64,000 bases of DNA from Candidatus Saccharimonadota bacterium (lineage in GTDB: Bacteria; Patescibacteriota; Saccharimonadia; Saccharimonadales; Saccharimonadaceae): contig CAJPIO010000001.1 of NCBI GenBank assembly GCA_905365145.1, positions 248,001 through 312,000 on the forward strand, read 5' to 3'. Position numbers and translations under genes: made by a program. Of this stretch, positions 17,058 to 27,463 are shown piece by piece. Below the pieces are notes generated by a model. That model had not been told where the DNA came from, made no database searches, and saw nothing but the letters and a program-made list of their open reading frames with translations. Within the stretch, counting starts at the first letter, position 1; each line of letters begins with the position of its first letter.

Positions 17058-17453
17058 ATGGCTAGTTTAAGGAGACCAGAGATTGGGCGACAGGCGCAAA
17101 GAATAGGGCGAAACGCCGAGCGTAGAGTTATTGCAGAATTAGAAGAAGCTGGATGGGGAACAGAAAGCAACGCCGAGCTTGACTATGCAGGAAAAACAGA
17201 CGCAAGAGCAACTTGCCCAGCAGGAAGAGAAATTTCTATGCAGGTGTCAGCAAAGCAAAAATCTTCAGGGACGCGAAGACGTCTAAAAAAGAGGGGCGTG
17301 ATCCCAGTATCAATTGCCGACCTTGATACAACAAAACAAACTGCCCCCGAATTTCTATGCAGCCAGTGTCCAATCGAAACTTGCAGTTTCAGAAGAATAT
17401 CAACGGACTTAGGATCGACGGCCATTACGCTAATGCAAGCACACAAAGCTTAG
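17058..17453 (+). CDS. Small protein with a nuclease-like core, unknown function
   Basis: ATG 17058 follows TACAAT by 6 nt and gives 131 aa; an upstream frame to 16962 is rejected. The start is basic (MASLRRPEIGRQAQRIGRNAERRVIAELEEAGW). It is followed by ELDYAGKTDARA and EISMQVSAKQ, spaced like the D...ExK/QxK core of PD-(D/E)XK endonuclease-fold proteins. The match is weak and the fold is inference. Two late cysteines (CSQCPIETC) could bind metal. Its 3' end overlaps the next gene by 97 nt in another frame, which is unusual in this compact genome and may mean coupled expression or a decayed, frameshifted gene. Confidence 0.45.
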   Translation: MASLRRPEIGRQAQRIGRNAERRVIAELEEAGWGTESNAELDYAGKTDARATCPAGREISMQVSAKQKSSGTRRRLKKRGVIPVSIADLDTTKQTAPEFLCSQCPIETCSFRRISTDLGSTAITLMQAHKA

Positions 17454-17758
17454 AGCCAACTGAATATAGCGTTCCCATACCGGTAGACTTATTCGTAGCT
17501 GCGCCAGAAATTTCCGACTGGCGAAGAGGTCGCAGATCTCCAAAAAACGGTAGACGCAGCTCTAGTATTATTAGCGAGTATTCGCGTCTTTCTGCAAAAA
17601 CTGCTCCGCCAATTCACGGCGTCACGGTATATACGCGCGAAGACGGGTCGATTTTCGCTGTTCTATACGGCGATGGCGCACACCGTCTATGCGCAGCCAA
17701 ACGCCGCGGCGACAATGACATTCTGTGTACTAAACTTAACATCATACAGATAGACTAA
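17357..17758 (+). CDS. ParB/Srx-like protein, unknown function
   Basis: The 133-aa frame has, in its second half, PPIHGVTVYTREDGSIFAVL followed by YGDGAHRLCAAKRRGDNDI. This resembles the ParB-like nuclease core, where a GxHR-type motif follows a short hairpin. ATG 17357 is the only ATG, and no GTG lies in frame before the conserved part, so the start is uncertain. The N-terminal third overlaps the nuclease-like gene. The pair resembles the small DNA-processing or defence modules found in accessory DNA, but no partner or mobile element is visible. It ends 116 nt before the converging atp operon. Confidence 0.45.
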   Translation: MQPVSNRNLQFQKNINGLRIDGHYANASTQSLEPTEYSVPIPVDLFVAAPEISDWRRGRRSPKNGRRSSSIISEYSRLSAKTAPPIHGVTVYTREDGSIFAVLYGDGAHRLCAAKRRGDNDILCTKLNIIQID

Positions 17759-17874
17759 TATAAGCCGCCATCTATAAGCTGCCATCGCGATAATACCGCC
17801 GATCACATTTACTTAGCGGAAAACGACAGCCAAAACAAACCGTGCTCAATAATATGATTTTGCATTAGCTATAA

Positions 17875-18303
17875 TCATCGCCGGCGATGGCGACGGCGCA
17901 AGCCAGCCACGTGCAAACGTACGCGGTGGCGATCGACCAGCTGGTGAGCCTTTTCGAGCTCAACCTGATCCTGAGCCTCATCGCGCATTTTGAGAGCGCG
18001 CTCGAGAGCGGCCTGAGTCTCGGCTTCAACAATATCGTCGCCGTGTTCGGCTTCGTCGACTAAAATCCGCACGCGCTGCTGGTTAATTTCAACCACGCCG
18101 CCGCTAATCGCGAAGTATTCCAGTTGGTCATCGCTGTCGGTTTTCTGGCGGCGGACCGCTACCGCGCCAGGCTGCGCCACTGCTACTAGCGGTTCGTGAC
18201 TCGGGAAGACTGCGATTTGCCCTTCGGTAGTTGGTATCATTACCTCGTAGACTGGCTCGTCGAGCTTAACGCCAGCTAGCGTGATTAGCTGAAACTGCAT
18301 CAT
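17875..18303 (-). CDS. atpC: F1Fo ATP synthase epsilon subunit
   Basis: The 142-aa protein has the epsilon beta-sandwich: FQLITLAGVKLDEPVYEVMIPTTEGQIAVFPSHEPLVAVAQPG, then FAISGGVVEINQQRVRILVDEAE and a helical C-terminal part. It ends in an arginine/histidine-rich tail. Epsilon joins gamma to the c-ring and can inhibit hydrolysis. It is the last gene of the atp operon, 7 nt after atpD. Either of two consecutive ATGs (18303, 18300) may be the start. Confidence 0.95.
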   Translation of the reverse strand: MMQFQLITLAGVKLDEPVYEVMIPTTEGQIAVFPSHEPLVAVAQPGAVAVRRQKTDSDDQLEYFAISGGVVEINQQRVRILVDEAEHGDDIVEAETQAALERALKMRDEAQDQVELEKAHQLVDRHRVRLHVAGLRRRHRRR

Positions 18304-18310
18304 CTCGAGC

Positions 18311-20574
<2,264 letters not shown>

Positions 20575-20578
20575 CTAG

Positions 20579-22114
20579 TTAGTCCTCAAATCCTTTAGCA
20601 ACCGCTAACGCCGCGTCCTTGACAATCTTGGCGGTAGATTTGTCCTCGCCAAATTTTTTATCGCCTCGGTTTAGCGCTTTCATTTCAGCTTTGTGGTTCG
20701 TCCACAAGCGAGCCAGCAAGTCAGCCTGCGCGTCTTTAATCTTGGCGGCTGGAACTTCATCAAAATAGCCCTCGCTAACCGCAACAATGCTAACAACTTG
20801 CTCCCAGACGCTCATCGGCTGATACTGCGGCTGTTTAAGCAATTCAGTTAGGCGCTGGCCGCGTTCAATTTGCGCCTTGGTCTCGGCGTCGAGATCGCTG
20901 CCAAACTGTGCGAAACTAGCTAATTCGCGAAATTGGCTGAGGCCAAGTTTAAGGTTGCCACTGACACTCTTCAGCGTTTTAGTCTGAGCCGCACCGCCGA
21001 CGCGCGACACCGACAAGCCTGCACTAATCGCCGGGCGAATACCTTGGTAGAACAGGTCAGTCTCCATAAATATCTGGCCGTCGGTGATAGAAATAACATT
21101 AGTCGGAATATAAGCGGAAATATCACCAGCTTGCGTCTCGATAATCGGCAAAGCAGTCAAGCTGCCAGCACCTAGTTCGTCCGACAACTTAGCCGATCGC
21201 TCCAACAGGCGAGAATGCAAGTAAAACACGTCGCCCGGAAACGCCTCGCGGCCCGGCGGGCGGCGCAACAGCAGCGACATCTGGCGGTAAGCGACTGCGT
21301 GCTTAGTTAGATCATCATAAATCATCAAGGCGTGCTTGCTATTATCTCGGAAATATTCGCCCATGGCGGTACCGGCATATGGCGCCAGATAGAGTAGGGA
21401 AGCCGGGTCGCTCGGACTAGTCGCCACCACGATAGTCTGATCCATCACGCCTTCGGACTTCAGGCGTTCAACTAGGCGAGCAATCTTGCTGAGCTTCTGG
21501 CCAACCGCTACGTAGATATTGACCACGCCGGTTTTCTGGCGGGCTTGGTTAATCATCGTGTCAAGCGCAATGGCGGTTTTACCAGTCTGGCGGTCGCCAA
21601 TAATTAGCTCGCGCTGGCCGCGGCCAATCGGAAACATAGCATCGACACTCATAATACCCGTCATCAACGGCTCATGAACTGACTTGCGGCCCATTACGCC
21701 GATAGCTTCGCGCTCGACCAGACCGCGCTGCTTTGATTTGATTGCCGGACCGCCGTCAAGCGGTTCGCCCAGCGGATTAACTACGCGCCCCAGCAGTTCT
21801 TCGCCGACTGGCACGCTCAGCACTTCGCCTTTTAGTTTGACTTTATCGCCAGCCGAAACACCTTGGTCGCTACCTAACAGCACCGCGCCGATTTCGTCTT
21901 CCATCAAGTTCAAAGCAAAGGCTTCAACCACGCCCTCGGCTGTTTGGATCTCCAAAACTTCGCTATAACCAGCCTCGCGCAAGCCATGCACCCACGCCAC
22001 GCCGTCGCCCACGCGAGTCACAATACCAACTTTTTCTAAACCTTCAGACACCTCGAGCTGGGCAATCGCCTGGCGCAGTTCGTCCGACAACTCTGTCACT
22101 GTAATATCAGCCAT
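20579..22114 (-). CDS. atpA: F1Fo ATP synthase alpha subunit
   Basis: The 511-aa protein has the alpha P-loop [11 protein letters not shown] near residue 170, then [44 protein letters not shown] and [13 protein letters not shown], all hallmarks of alpha. The nucleotide site of alpha is regulatory. The C-terminal helical domain contains [17 protein letters not shown]. It lies 9 nt after atpH and 4 nt before atpG. Confidence 0.97.
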   Translation of the reverse strand: MADITVTELSDELRQAIAQLEVSEGLEKVGIVTRVGDGVAWVHGLREAGYSEVLEIQTAEGVVEAFALNLMEDEIGAVLLGSDQGVSAGDKVKLKGEVLSVPVGEELLGRVVNPLGEPLDGGPAIKSKQRGLVEREAIGVMGRKSVHEPLMTGIMSVDAMFPIGRGQRELIIGDRQTGKTAIALDTMINQARQKTGVVNIYVAVGQKLSKIARLVERLKSEGVMDQTIVVATSPSDPASLLYLAPYAGTAMGEYFRDNSKHALMIYDDLTKHAVAYRQMSLLLRRPPGREAFPGDVFYLHSRLLERSAKLSDELGAGSLTALPIIETQAGDISAYIPTNVISITDGQIFMETDLFYQGIRPAISAGLSVSRVGGAAQTKTLKSVSGNLKLGLSQFRELASFAQFGSDLDAETKAQIERGQRLTELLKQPQYQPMSVWEQVVSIVAVSEGYFDEVPAAKIKDAQADLLARLWTNHKAEMKALNRGDKKFGEDKSTAKIVKDAALAVAKGFED

Positions 22115-22123
22115 TCTTTTCCT

Positions 22124-22513
22124 TTACTTTATACCCTTGAGGGTTGTTAGTTTATGTATCACTGTGCCGTCAAACTGGCTGCCAGGCAGTTCAATCTTGA
22201 AGCCGCCGATAACGCTCGGGTCAATCTGTTCGCGAATATATAGTTTGGCGCCAGTCGGCGTAAATTGCTTAACAATTGCTTGCTTATTTTCTGGCGAGAG
22301 CGGGCGAGCAGTCGTAACCGTCGCTACAACAGCGCCGCGCGACGCTAGCGCCTCTTCAATAGCCGCCACCACTTGATTGAGATCGCACACACGGCCAGTT
22401 TCGATCAAATAGGCTGCTAACTCTTTGATAAGACGCTTCTTATCGCCGCTTGCAAGCAATTGGCCAGCCACATACGCTGCTAATCTTCGCTGCGATATAG
22501 TACTGGCCGCCAC
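22124..22513 (-). CDS. atpH: F1Fo ATP synthase delta subunit, short form
   Basis: The gene position between atpF and atpA and the C-terminal pattern YIREQIDPSVIGGFKIELPGSQFDGTVIHKL identify delta (OSCP). At 129 aa it is about 45 residues shorter than typical delta. The N-terminal helical domain, which binds the top of the alpha subunits, is reduced. A short peripheral-stalk head is inferred. It starts 1 nt after atpF ends. Confidence 0.88.
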   Translation of the reverse strand: MAASTISQRRLAAYVAGQLLASGDKKRLIKELAAYLIETGRVCDLNQVVAAIEEALASRGAVVATVTTARPLSPENKQAIVKQFTPTGAKLYIREQIDPSVIGGFKIELPGSQFDGTVIHKLTTLKGIK

Positions 22514-22514
22514 G

Positions 22515-23051
22515 CTATTTGATCTCCTCTAGCTGTTTTTTGATCAAGCTAGTGTCTTTGCTTGGATCGACCGTATCCAGCGTAACTTTCCTGGTTGTAT
22601 CGACCACTAGGTCTACCATCTGGTCGCGCAAATCTTTCTTGGCCTGGGCAACTTCTGCCCTGACGTCGTTGCGAGCCGATTCGAGAATGGAATCGGCTTG
22701 GTTCTTGGCCTTTTGTTCGGCTTCAGCAACCATTTCAGCCGCTTCATTCTTGGCAGTAGCAACAATAGTTCGCGACTCTTGCTGGGCCTTTTTCAGCATA
22801 GCGGCCGTGCGCTTTTCGCTTTCGCTTGCCGCTTTTTTAGCTTGCTCGGCAGCCTCTAAACCTTCTTTGATAGACTCGTCGCGCTTATCAAGCATGGCTA
22901 GAATAGGCGGATAAACCCATTTTTTCAGCACTAGCAGCAAGACCGCAAAAGCAACCGTTTGCAGCACGAACAACCGCCAATCAATTCCTAGTGGCCCCAA
23001 TAGGCTATCGCTTCCAGCTCCAGCCGATGCAAAGTAGTGCAAGTTATTCAC
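22515..23051 (-). CDS. atpF: F1Fo ATP synthase b subunit
   Basis: The 178-aa protein has one N-terminal membrane helix (about residues 26-46, LFVLQTVAFAVLLLVLKKWV) and then a long charged helix with many alanine, lysine and glutamate residues (about 60-150), which dimerises as the peripheral stalk. The signature YPPILAMLDKRDESIKEGLE follows the membrane helix. Length and position fit atpF. Confidence 0.95.
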   Translation of the reverse strand: MNNLHYFASAGAGSDSLLGPLGIDWRLFVLQTVAFAVLLLVLKKWVYPPILAMLDKRDESIKEGLEAAEQAKKAASESEKRTAAMLKKAQQESRTIVATAKNEAAEMVAEAEQKAKNQADSILESARNDVRAEVAQAKKDLRDQMVDLVVDTTRKVTLDTVDPSKDTSLIKKQLEEIK

Positions 23052-23063
23052 GCGCGCGAATCC

Positions 23064-23276
23064 TTACATCACTTTGCCGACAATAGCTGCCACGAAACCG
23101 ATAATCGCCAGAGCGTCGATAAACGAGATACCGAGAATCATCATCGTGCGCAAATCGTTGATTTTTTCTGGGTTGCGGCCAGCAGCTTTCATCGCCGAAG
23201 CGCCAATCCAGCTACAGCCGATAGCTGCAAACGATGCAGGGACGATATAAGCTAGCGTAAATGCTATAGTTTCCAT
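23064..23276 (-). CDS. atpE: F1Fo ATP synthase c subunit (proteolipid)
   Basis: A 70-aa double-helix hairpin. The first helix is small-residue rich and ends with the polar loop RNPEK (residues 34-38). The second helix holds the ion-binding carboxylate as D54 in FIDALAIIGFV. The position is aspartate, as in E. coli, rather than glutamate. The Q...ES ligand set typical of sodium-type rings is absent, so proton coupling is inferred. It is flanked by atpB and atpF in the usual order. Confidence 0.96.
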   Translation of the reverse strand: METIAFTLAYIVPASFAAIGCSWIGASAMKAAGRNPEKINDLRTMMILGISFIDALAIIGFVAAIVGKVM

Positions 23277-23314
23277 AATATTTTTTCTCCTTATGGTTTA
23301 GTTATTACCTAAAT

Positions 23315-24142
23315 TTATTTTACTCCCTCGGCCGTTAATTTCATGCCGGAAGAAGTCGAAGAATCATCATGCGTTTGTTTTTCCTCATCACCGCCGTGAT
23401 GCGCCAAACCGAGCGATATGAACACTGTCGAAAGCATAAAGAAAATATAAGCCTGAATACCGCCGATAAACAGCTCAAAAATATAAAATGGCTGCAGAAC
23501 CGCAGGCATCGCAACTTGTGCTAGATAAGCAATCATAGCAATCAATATTTCGCCCGCCAGCACGTTGCCAAACAAGCGGAACGACAAACTAAGCAAGCGC
23601 GAAAACTCCGCTACAAGCTCCAGAATACCAACAAACGACATAATCGGGTCGCGCAACGGATTAACGAAGTAACGCTTCAGATTACCAACAAAACCCAGCT
23701 CGCGCGCAGCATACACCTGCGCCATCACGATAGTTACCGTCGCCAGCGCAAACGTCATATTCAAATCGGCATCCTGACCGCGGAACAGCGGCGTATGGCC
23801 GACAGTTATCGGCCCAACAATCGGTAGCAAACCGAGCCAATATTGTCCGGCTATAAAGAAAAACATCGTCATCACCAGCGGCGCCACTCGGCGAGCCCAC
23901 TTTTGGTTAGGAATCACTTGCCCAACCGTCTTATACAATCCTTCTATACACCAAAGAGTTAAGCGCGTTGCGAAGTTCGATTTTTTGCGGCCAAGCACCG
24001 CTGCCCGCGTACGAAACATTAACCACACCAGAAGCACTAATCCTAGGATGCCAACCAGATTGGCATTAGTTATTGGCAAACCGGCGATTGAAAACACTTC
24101 GTCGGCCTTGACCGATATATGAGGTAGCGCCGCGAACATCAT
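23315..24142 (-). CDS. atpB: F1Fo ATP synthase a subunit
   Basis: The 275-aa membrane protein has five to six helices and the essential arginine in LLSLSFRLFGNVLAGEIL, followed by the PFYIFELFIGGIQAYIFFMLSTVF half-channel helix. A charged, histidine/serine-rich tail (GGDEEKQTHDDSSTSSG) ends the protein. It forms the half-channels beside the c-ring. Its start overlaps the AtpI-like gene by 4 nt (ATGA type). Confidence 0.96.
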   Translation of the reverse strand: MMFAALPHISVKADEVFSIAGLPITNANLVGILGLVLLVWLMFRTRAAVLGRKKSNFATRLTLWCIEGLYKTVGQVIPNQKWARRVAPLVMTMFFFIAGQYWLGLLPIVGPITVGHTPLFRGQDADLNMTFALATVTIVMAQVYAARELGFVGNLKRYFVNPLRDPIMSFVGILELVAEFSRLLSLSFRLFGNVLAGEILIAMIAYLAQVAMPAVLQPFYIFELFIGGIQAYIFFMLSTVFISLGLAHHGGDEEKQTHDDSSTSSGMKLTAEGVK

Positions 24143-24402
24143 TTCTTATTAACCTTTTTTATCTGTTGCCGCACCAAAATCGCTGCGGCGGCCGCGCCTA
24201 CCGCAAACCCGATGAACATCAACCACGGCTTACTATTAAATAAACTATCCAGCCACAAGCCAGCAAAAAACAAGCCAAGCATTGGTACATACATCCTCCA
24301 CGTCACGCCGACCATAGCCAGCCCTAACGATGTAAAAGTTTCTCGAGATACAGTATTATCAGAAGTCCGCGTCTCGGCGGTATTGTCAGCCCCACTGGTC
24401 AT
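24139..24402 (-). CDS. AtpI/AtpZ-like small membrane protein, first gene of the atp operon
   Basis: An 87-aa protein with two membrane helices (about residues 36-52 and 59-77) and a positively charged end (RQQIKKVNKK). This layout and its place before atpB match AtpI/AtpZ proteins, which help assemble the c-ring or carry Mg/Ca. The sequence identity to either is weak. TACAAT on the minus strand lies 6 nt before its ATG, so the whole atp transcript probably begins leaderless. Confidence 0.75.
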   Translation of the reverse strand: MTSGADNTAETRTSDNTVSRETFTSLGLAMVGVTWRMYVPMLGLFFAGLWLDSLFNSKPWLMFIGFAVGAAAAAILVRQQIKKVNKK

Positions 24403-24408
24403 AGCGCT

Positions 24409-24414
24409 ATTGTA
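24409..24414 (-). promoter_or_regulatory. -10 box of the atp operon (leaderless)
   Basis: ATTGTA on the plus strand reads TACAAT on the minus strand and ends 6 nt before the ATG at 24402. It is the only promoter-like element I see before the nine-gene operon. Confidence 0.55.
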
Positions 24415-24457
24415 GCAGTATGAGCCGCTATATGTAAAGTGTATAATTTAAGACATT

Positions 24458-24670
24458 ATGCCTAGACGAAACCGCACCCCTAAACATACACCGTACCAAA
24501 ACAAAAGCGCTCGCGCGCCGCAAAAGAAACGTTTCGCTAGCCGGCAAGCCGCCCTAAACGCCATCAAAGAACTGCAAAAATACCACCTCGACCTCGAGCT
24601 TGACATTTATCAATCGCCAGCCGACGGTGGGTGGTATTTGACTAGCCGTACATCTAGCGCCGATAAATAG
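24458..24670 (+). CDS. Small basic protein, unknown function
   Basis: A 70-aa protein with a basic first half (MPRRNRTPKHTPYQNKSARAPQKKRF) and a second half that looks folded (AALNAIKELQKYHLDLELDIYQSPADGGWYLTSRT). TATAAT ends 10 nt before the ATG. I do not recognise a family. The basic N-terminus suggests nucleic-acid binding. It is divergent from the atp operon. Confidence 0.55.
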   Translation: MPRRNRTPKHTPYQNKSARAPQKKRFASRQAALNAIKELQKYHLDLELDIYQSPADGGWYLTSRTSSADK

Positions 24671-24727
24671 CTTGCATACGCTAGATGTTGTGTATATAAT
24701 GATTGTAATTAATGAAGGGGGATAATT

Positions 24728-25033
24728 ATGGACGACCAGACGAGCCATCGAGACGACCAAAACGATCAAGACAACCAAGACAATCAAGTAATCATCTACA
24801 GCGCCACGTGGTGCGCGTACTGTAAAACCGAAAAAGAATACTTAGACAAATTGGGCGTCAAGTACACCGTTCGCGACATCGATGAAGATGAGGGTGCAAT
24901 GGATGAACTTCTCGCTAAAGTTGGCGACAAATCTAGCAGCATACCTGTCACCGACATCGATGGCGTAATCATTCGCGGCTTCAACCGAACCAAAATTGAC
25001 GCTGCACTCAAGGAGAAAGGACTTATTGGTTAG
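24728..25033 (+). CDS. Glutaredoxin-like thioredoxin-fold protein
   Basis: After a 20-residue D/Q/N-rich N-terminal tail the protein reads VIIYSATWCAYCKTEKEYLDKLGVKYTVRDIDED. This is the glutaredoxin fold with active-site C29-A-Y-C32. SIPVTDIDG holds the cis-proline, and FNRTKIDAAL is the last helix. It likely reduces disulfides or mixed thiols in the cytoplasm. A Shine-Dalgarno-like GAAGGGGG precedes the ATG, with TATAAT about 30 nt upstream. It converges with the next Nudix gene with an 11-nt overlap. Confidence 0.88.
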   Translation: MDDQTSHRDDQNDQDNQDNQVIIYSATWCAYCKTEKEYLDKLGVKYTVRDIDEDEGAMDELLAKVGDKSSSIPVTDIDGVIIRGFNRTKIDAALKEKGLIG

Positions 25034-25427
25034 ATAGATAATCTACTGCGTCTGTATAGTACGGGTCGGCGTCTGAGAATTTAGGCAGGGACTTCAACTC
25101 CTCCGGTGTTATCCATCGGTAGCTTTTATGTTCCCAACTTAAAGCGACTTTCGCGTCCGGTTCGGCGAGCTTTGCCTCAAACAACATATGCGTCGTTTGT
25201 CGGTATTGTTTGGCAAATAGCTTTTTCATTTTTTTTGGATCAACGAGTAGTCCCGTTTCTTCCTGTATTTCGCGCATTACTGCTGCCTCTGGCGTTTCTT
25301 TTGGCTCAACCTCTCCGCCGGGAAAATCAATATGCCCGGGAAATAGCGGATGCGTATTGCTTCTATACAGTACCAAATATAATCCTTTAGAATTCCGCAC
25401 CAGCGCCTTTGCGACTACCTTAGCCAT
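25023..25427 (-). CDS. Nudix hydrolase
   Basis: The 134-aa protein carries a full Nudix box, GEVEPKETPEAAVMREIQEETGL (about residues 38-60, GX5EX7REUXEEXGU). The preceding strands include AKALVRNSKGLYLVLYRS. It hydrolyses nucleoside diphosphates linked to another group; the substrate is not predictable. It overlaps the glutaredoxin gene at its 3' end and is divergent from a second Nudix gene 39 nt away. Confidence 0.9.
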   Translation of the reverse strand: MAKVVAKALVRNSKGLYLVLYRSNTHPLFPGHIDFPGGEVEPKETPEAAVMREIQEETGLLVDPKKMKKLFAKQYRQTTHMLFEAKLAEPDAKVALSWEHKSYRWITPEELKSLPKFSDADPYYTDAVDYLSNQ

Positions 25428-25465
25428 ATTATTACCTTATTTTTATGATAAAATTTTATCATACA

Positions 25466-25909
25466 ATGACTGAAATATTGAAGAATATAAAATCGGCATA
25501 TCGAGTAGTAGTCAAGGGATTGGTACGTGATTCTTCAGGCAAACTACTGTTTGTTCAAGAGAGGAGTGACTCATGGGATCTTCCTGGCGGCGGTCTGGAA
25601 CATGGTGAGGATGTTACGGAAGCGTTGAAACGAGAGTTCCTGGAAGAATTAGAAGCGGATGTCGAAGTCTCTACAGAAAATCCCTTGATTATTCCAACTT
25701 GGAATACAAAGTTCGACGACCCTGTTTTGATTATTGCTTACAAAGTTACTCTATTAACGACACCTCGTAAAACAGATGAAGTTTCAAACTTTAACTATTT
25801 CGATATTCATGAGATCAAACAAGAAAAGTTGGATTCTACGCTGGTTGACAACCTTTCAAAGATATACCAAGCTAGCCGCCAACCCTCTCAACTTACACAT
25901 CCACTATAG
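25466..25909 (+). CDS. Nudix hydrolase
   Basis: From ATG 25466 the protein is 147 aa with VVVKGLVRDSSGKLLFVQERSDSWDLPGGGLEHGEDVTEALKREFLEELEADV. The Nudix box has an alanine where the last conserved glycine usually is. A longer frame from 25445 runs through the probable -10 (TAAAAT, 25449-25454) and is rejected. Together with its divergent neighbour it makes a Nudix pair. The 3' end touches the broken CYTH gene on the other strand. Confidence 0.88.
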   Translation: MTEILKNIKSAYRVVVKGLVRDSSGKLLFVQERSDSWDLPGGGLEHGEDVTEALKREFLEELEADVEVSTENPLIIPTWNTKFDDPVLIIAYKVTLLTTPRKTDEVSNFNYFDIHEIKQEKLDSTLVDNLSKIYQASRQPSQLTHPL

Positions 25910-26155
25910 TAAATTATTCTCTGTAGACCGCGCATCCATACAAATATCACGATACGGCCCAGTAATGAGTTCAAACTCCTGAACTCCTATCCGCGCTTCA
26001 ATATCCTCAATTCGCCGCAAGGCAGACTCTTTATCTCCACTAATGATTTCCGTTTCTATGAAAATACCTGCATCGCTAATCTCATCAATAGTAATTGTCA
26101 GTCCCGGCTCATCATCACGCTTAAATATCCATCGAAACTTATTGACTTCAGCTAA
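25904..26155 (-). pseudogene. Remnant of a CYTH-domain (class IV cyclase/thiamine-triphosphatase-like) gene
   Basis: The minus strand is open for 83 codons from 26155 to a TAG at 25904-25906, but has no start codon and an in-frame TAA just upstream (26156-26158). The reading RWIFKRDDEPGLTITIDEI, then GIFIETEIISGD and a helical RRIEDIEARIGV, matches the C-terminal half of CYTH proteins, including the late E-x-E strand. The N-terminal half with the ExExK motif is missing. It is therefore a 5'-truncated relic between the Nudix genes and a membrane-protein gene. Confidence 0.6.
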
Positions 26156-26290
26156 TTACGTTGAATTCAATTCTCGGCGGCTGTGTTATTGGTGGTAAAG
26201 GGTGGCTAAAGATGGCAGACAATACGCTAATCGGGCAGATACTTAAGGCGATCGAGATAGACGTTTACGATATTTAAGAGTTATATTTTG
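26156..26290. other. Intergenic stretch with possible gene debris
   Basis: About 135 nt. A plus-strand frame reads KMADNTLIGQILKAIEIDVYDI before a stop at 26275-26277 and looks like the tail of some protein, without a start. Its proximity to the CYTH relic suggests a deletion scar. Nothing else is recognisable. Confidence 0.3.
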
Positions 26291-26305
26291 CTATACTGTA
26301 ATCAT

Positions 26306-26836
26306 ATGCGTAGCTTCCTCCATATGACAAAGACGTCAAACCAAGCAGAAATAACTGTTAAAGATGTCTTCACCGTTGATTTTTTGCCCTTATTGTTATC
26401 TATTGTCGTTATGGTACCACTGTTATACGGAATAGGCTGGCTTATCGGCAGTGCTGGCCCCAGGCAGGGAGTTCCCAGTTATTATATTCAGGTGCTATTT
26501 ATGCAAAATCCTCTCGTTGAGTTAATCATGGTCGCCGCTGCCTGCTTTATTGCTGTCGGACGAGAACCCCAGATACGCTTTTGGTCGACAATGGGGACGG
26601 CTACACTCATTGCCCTAGTTGATGCATCAAACTTTCTTTGGCATATCGATGTCAGCGGCTATTTAAGTATCTTCGCTGGTATTCTTTTAATGATCTCTGG
26701 TTGGCGGCTATGGGATTATTACGAAGTGAGTAAAATCTACGATATGAAAGAGCCGTATTTGACCAAAGCTGCGCTAGCAACATATATTGCTCTCGGCATT
26801 TTGGCGATTGTTCTGCTCATTCCGTACGGTAACTAA
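26306..26836 (+). CDS. Integral membrane protein, unknown function
   Basis: From ATG 26306 the protein is 176 aa with five hydrophobic segments (about 28-48, 68-84, 92-108, 116-130 and 150-170). There are no recognisable motifs. TATACT (26292-26297) lies 8 nt before the ATG, so the start at 26288 is rejected. It precedes the second ribosomal block and is not part of it, as that block has its own promoter. Confidence 0.5.
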   Translation: MRSFLHMTKTSNQAEITVKDVFTVDFLPLLLSIVVMVPLLYGIGWLIGSAGPRQGVPSYYIQVLFMQNPLVELIMVAAACFIAVGREPQIRFWSTMGTATLIALVDASNFLWHIDVSGYLSIFAGILLMISGWRLWDYYEVSKIYDMKEPYLTKAALATYIALGILAIVLLIPYGN

Positions 26837-26854
26837 GCAGAACGATCAAAGACC

Positions 26855-26884
26855 TTGCATTTCACCCCTAATCCATGCTAAAAT
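26855..26884 (+). promoter_or_regulatory. Promoter of the L6-L15 ribosomal block
   Basis: TTGCAT (26855-26860), an 18-nt spacer and TAAAAT (26879-26884) with TG two bases upstream (extended -10). The transcript would have a leader of about 30 nt with AAAGGTGAG before the rplF ATG. Confidence 0.6.
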
Positions 26885-26920
26885 ACCAGAGTTAATATCA
26901 AATCACACGAAAGGTGAGTA

Positions 26921-27463
26921 ATGAGTCTGAGTCGAATCGGAAAACTGCCGGTGGTTATTCCGGCCGGTGTGACAATCACGGTTGACTCTGGTGATGTGGT
27001 CGTAAAGGGCCCGAAAGGTGAATTGACGCAATTCATCACGCCAGCAGTTGAGGTGAAAGTCGAAGACGGACAAGTCACGGTTCATCCAAAGGATGAGTCC
27101 AAAACTGCTCGCGCCCAGCACGGTCTGATGCGCGCGCTAATCAACAACATGGTAATCGGCGTCACCAAGGGCTACGAGAAGCGTCTCGAAGTTAAGGGTG
27201 TCGGCTTTCGCGTGTCGTCAAGCAACAACGAGCTGACGATGAGCTTAGGTTTCAGCCATGAAGTCAAGTACAAAGCGCCCGAAGGCGTCAACGTGAGCAA
27301 TGAGAAGATGATCATCGTCGTCTCTGGTATAGACAAGCAAAAAGTCGGCCAAGCAGCCGCCGAAATCCGCGCGCTCAAGAAGCCGGAGCCATACAAGGGC
27401 AAGGGTATCGCTTACGTCGATGAACAAATTTTGCGTAAAGCAGGAAAGGCAGGTAAGAAATAA
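26921..27463 (+). CDS. rplF: 50S ribosomal protein L6
   Basis: The 180-aa protein begins MSLSRIGKLPVVIPAGVTI, has the GVTKGYEKRLEVKGVGFRV segment and ends with PEPYKGKGIAYVDEQILRKAGK, the L6 signature. L6 sits near the sarcin-ricin loop. It normally follows rpsH, but here it starts a separate block. It overlaps rplR by one base. Confidence 0.96.
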   Translation: MSLSRIGKLPVVIPAGVTITVDSGDVVVKGPKGELTQFITPAVEVKVEDGQVTVHPKDESKTARAQHGLMRALINNMVIGVTKGYEKRLEVKGVGFRVSSSNNELTMSLGFSHEVKYKAPEGVNVSNEKMIIVVSGIDKQKVGQAAAEIRALKKPEPYKGKGIAYVDEQILRKAGKAGKK

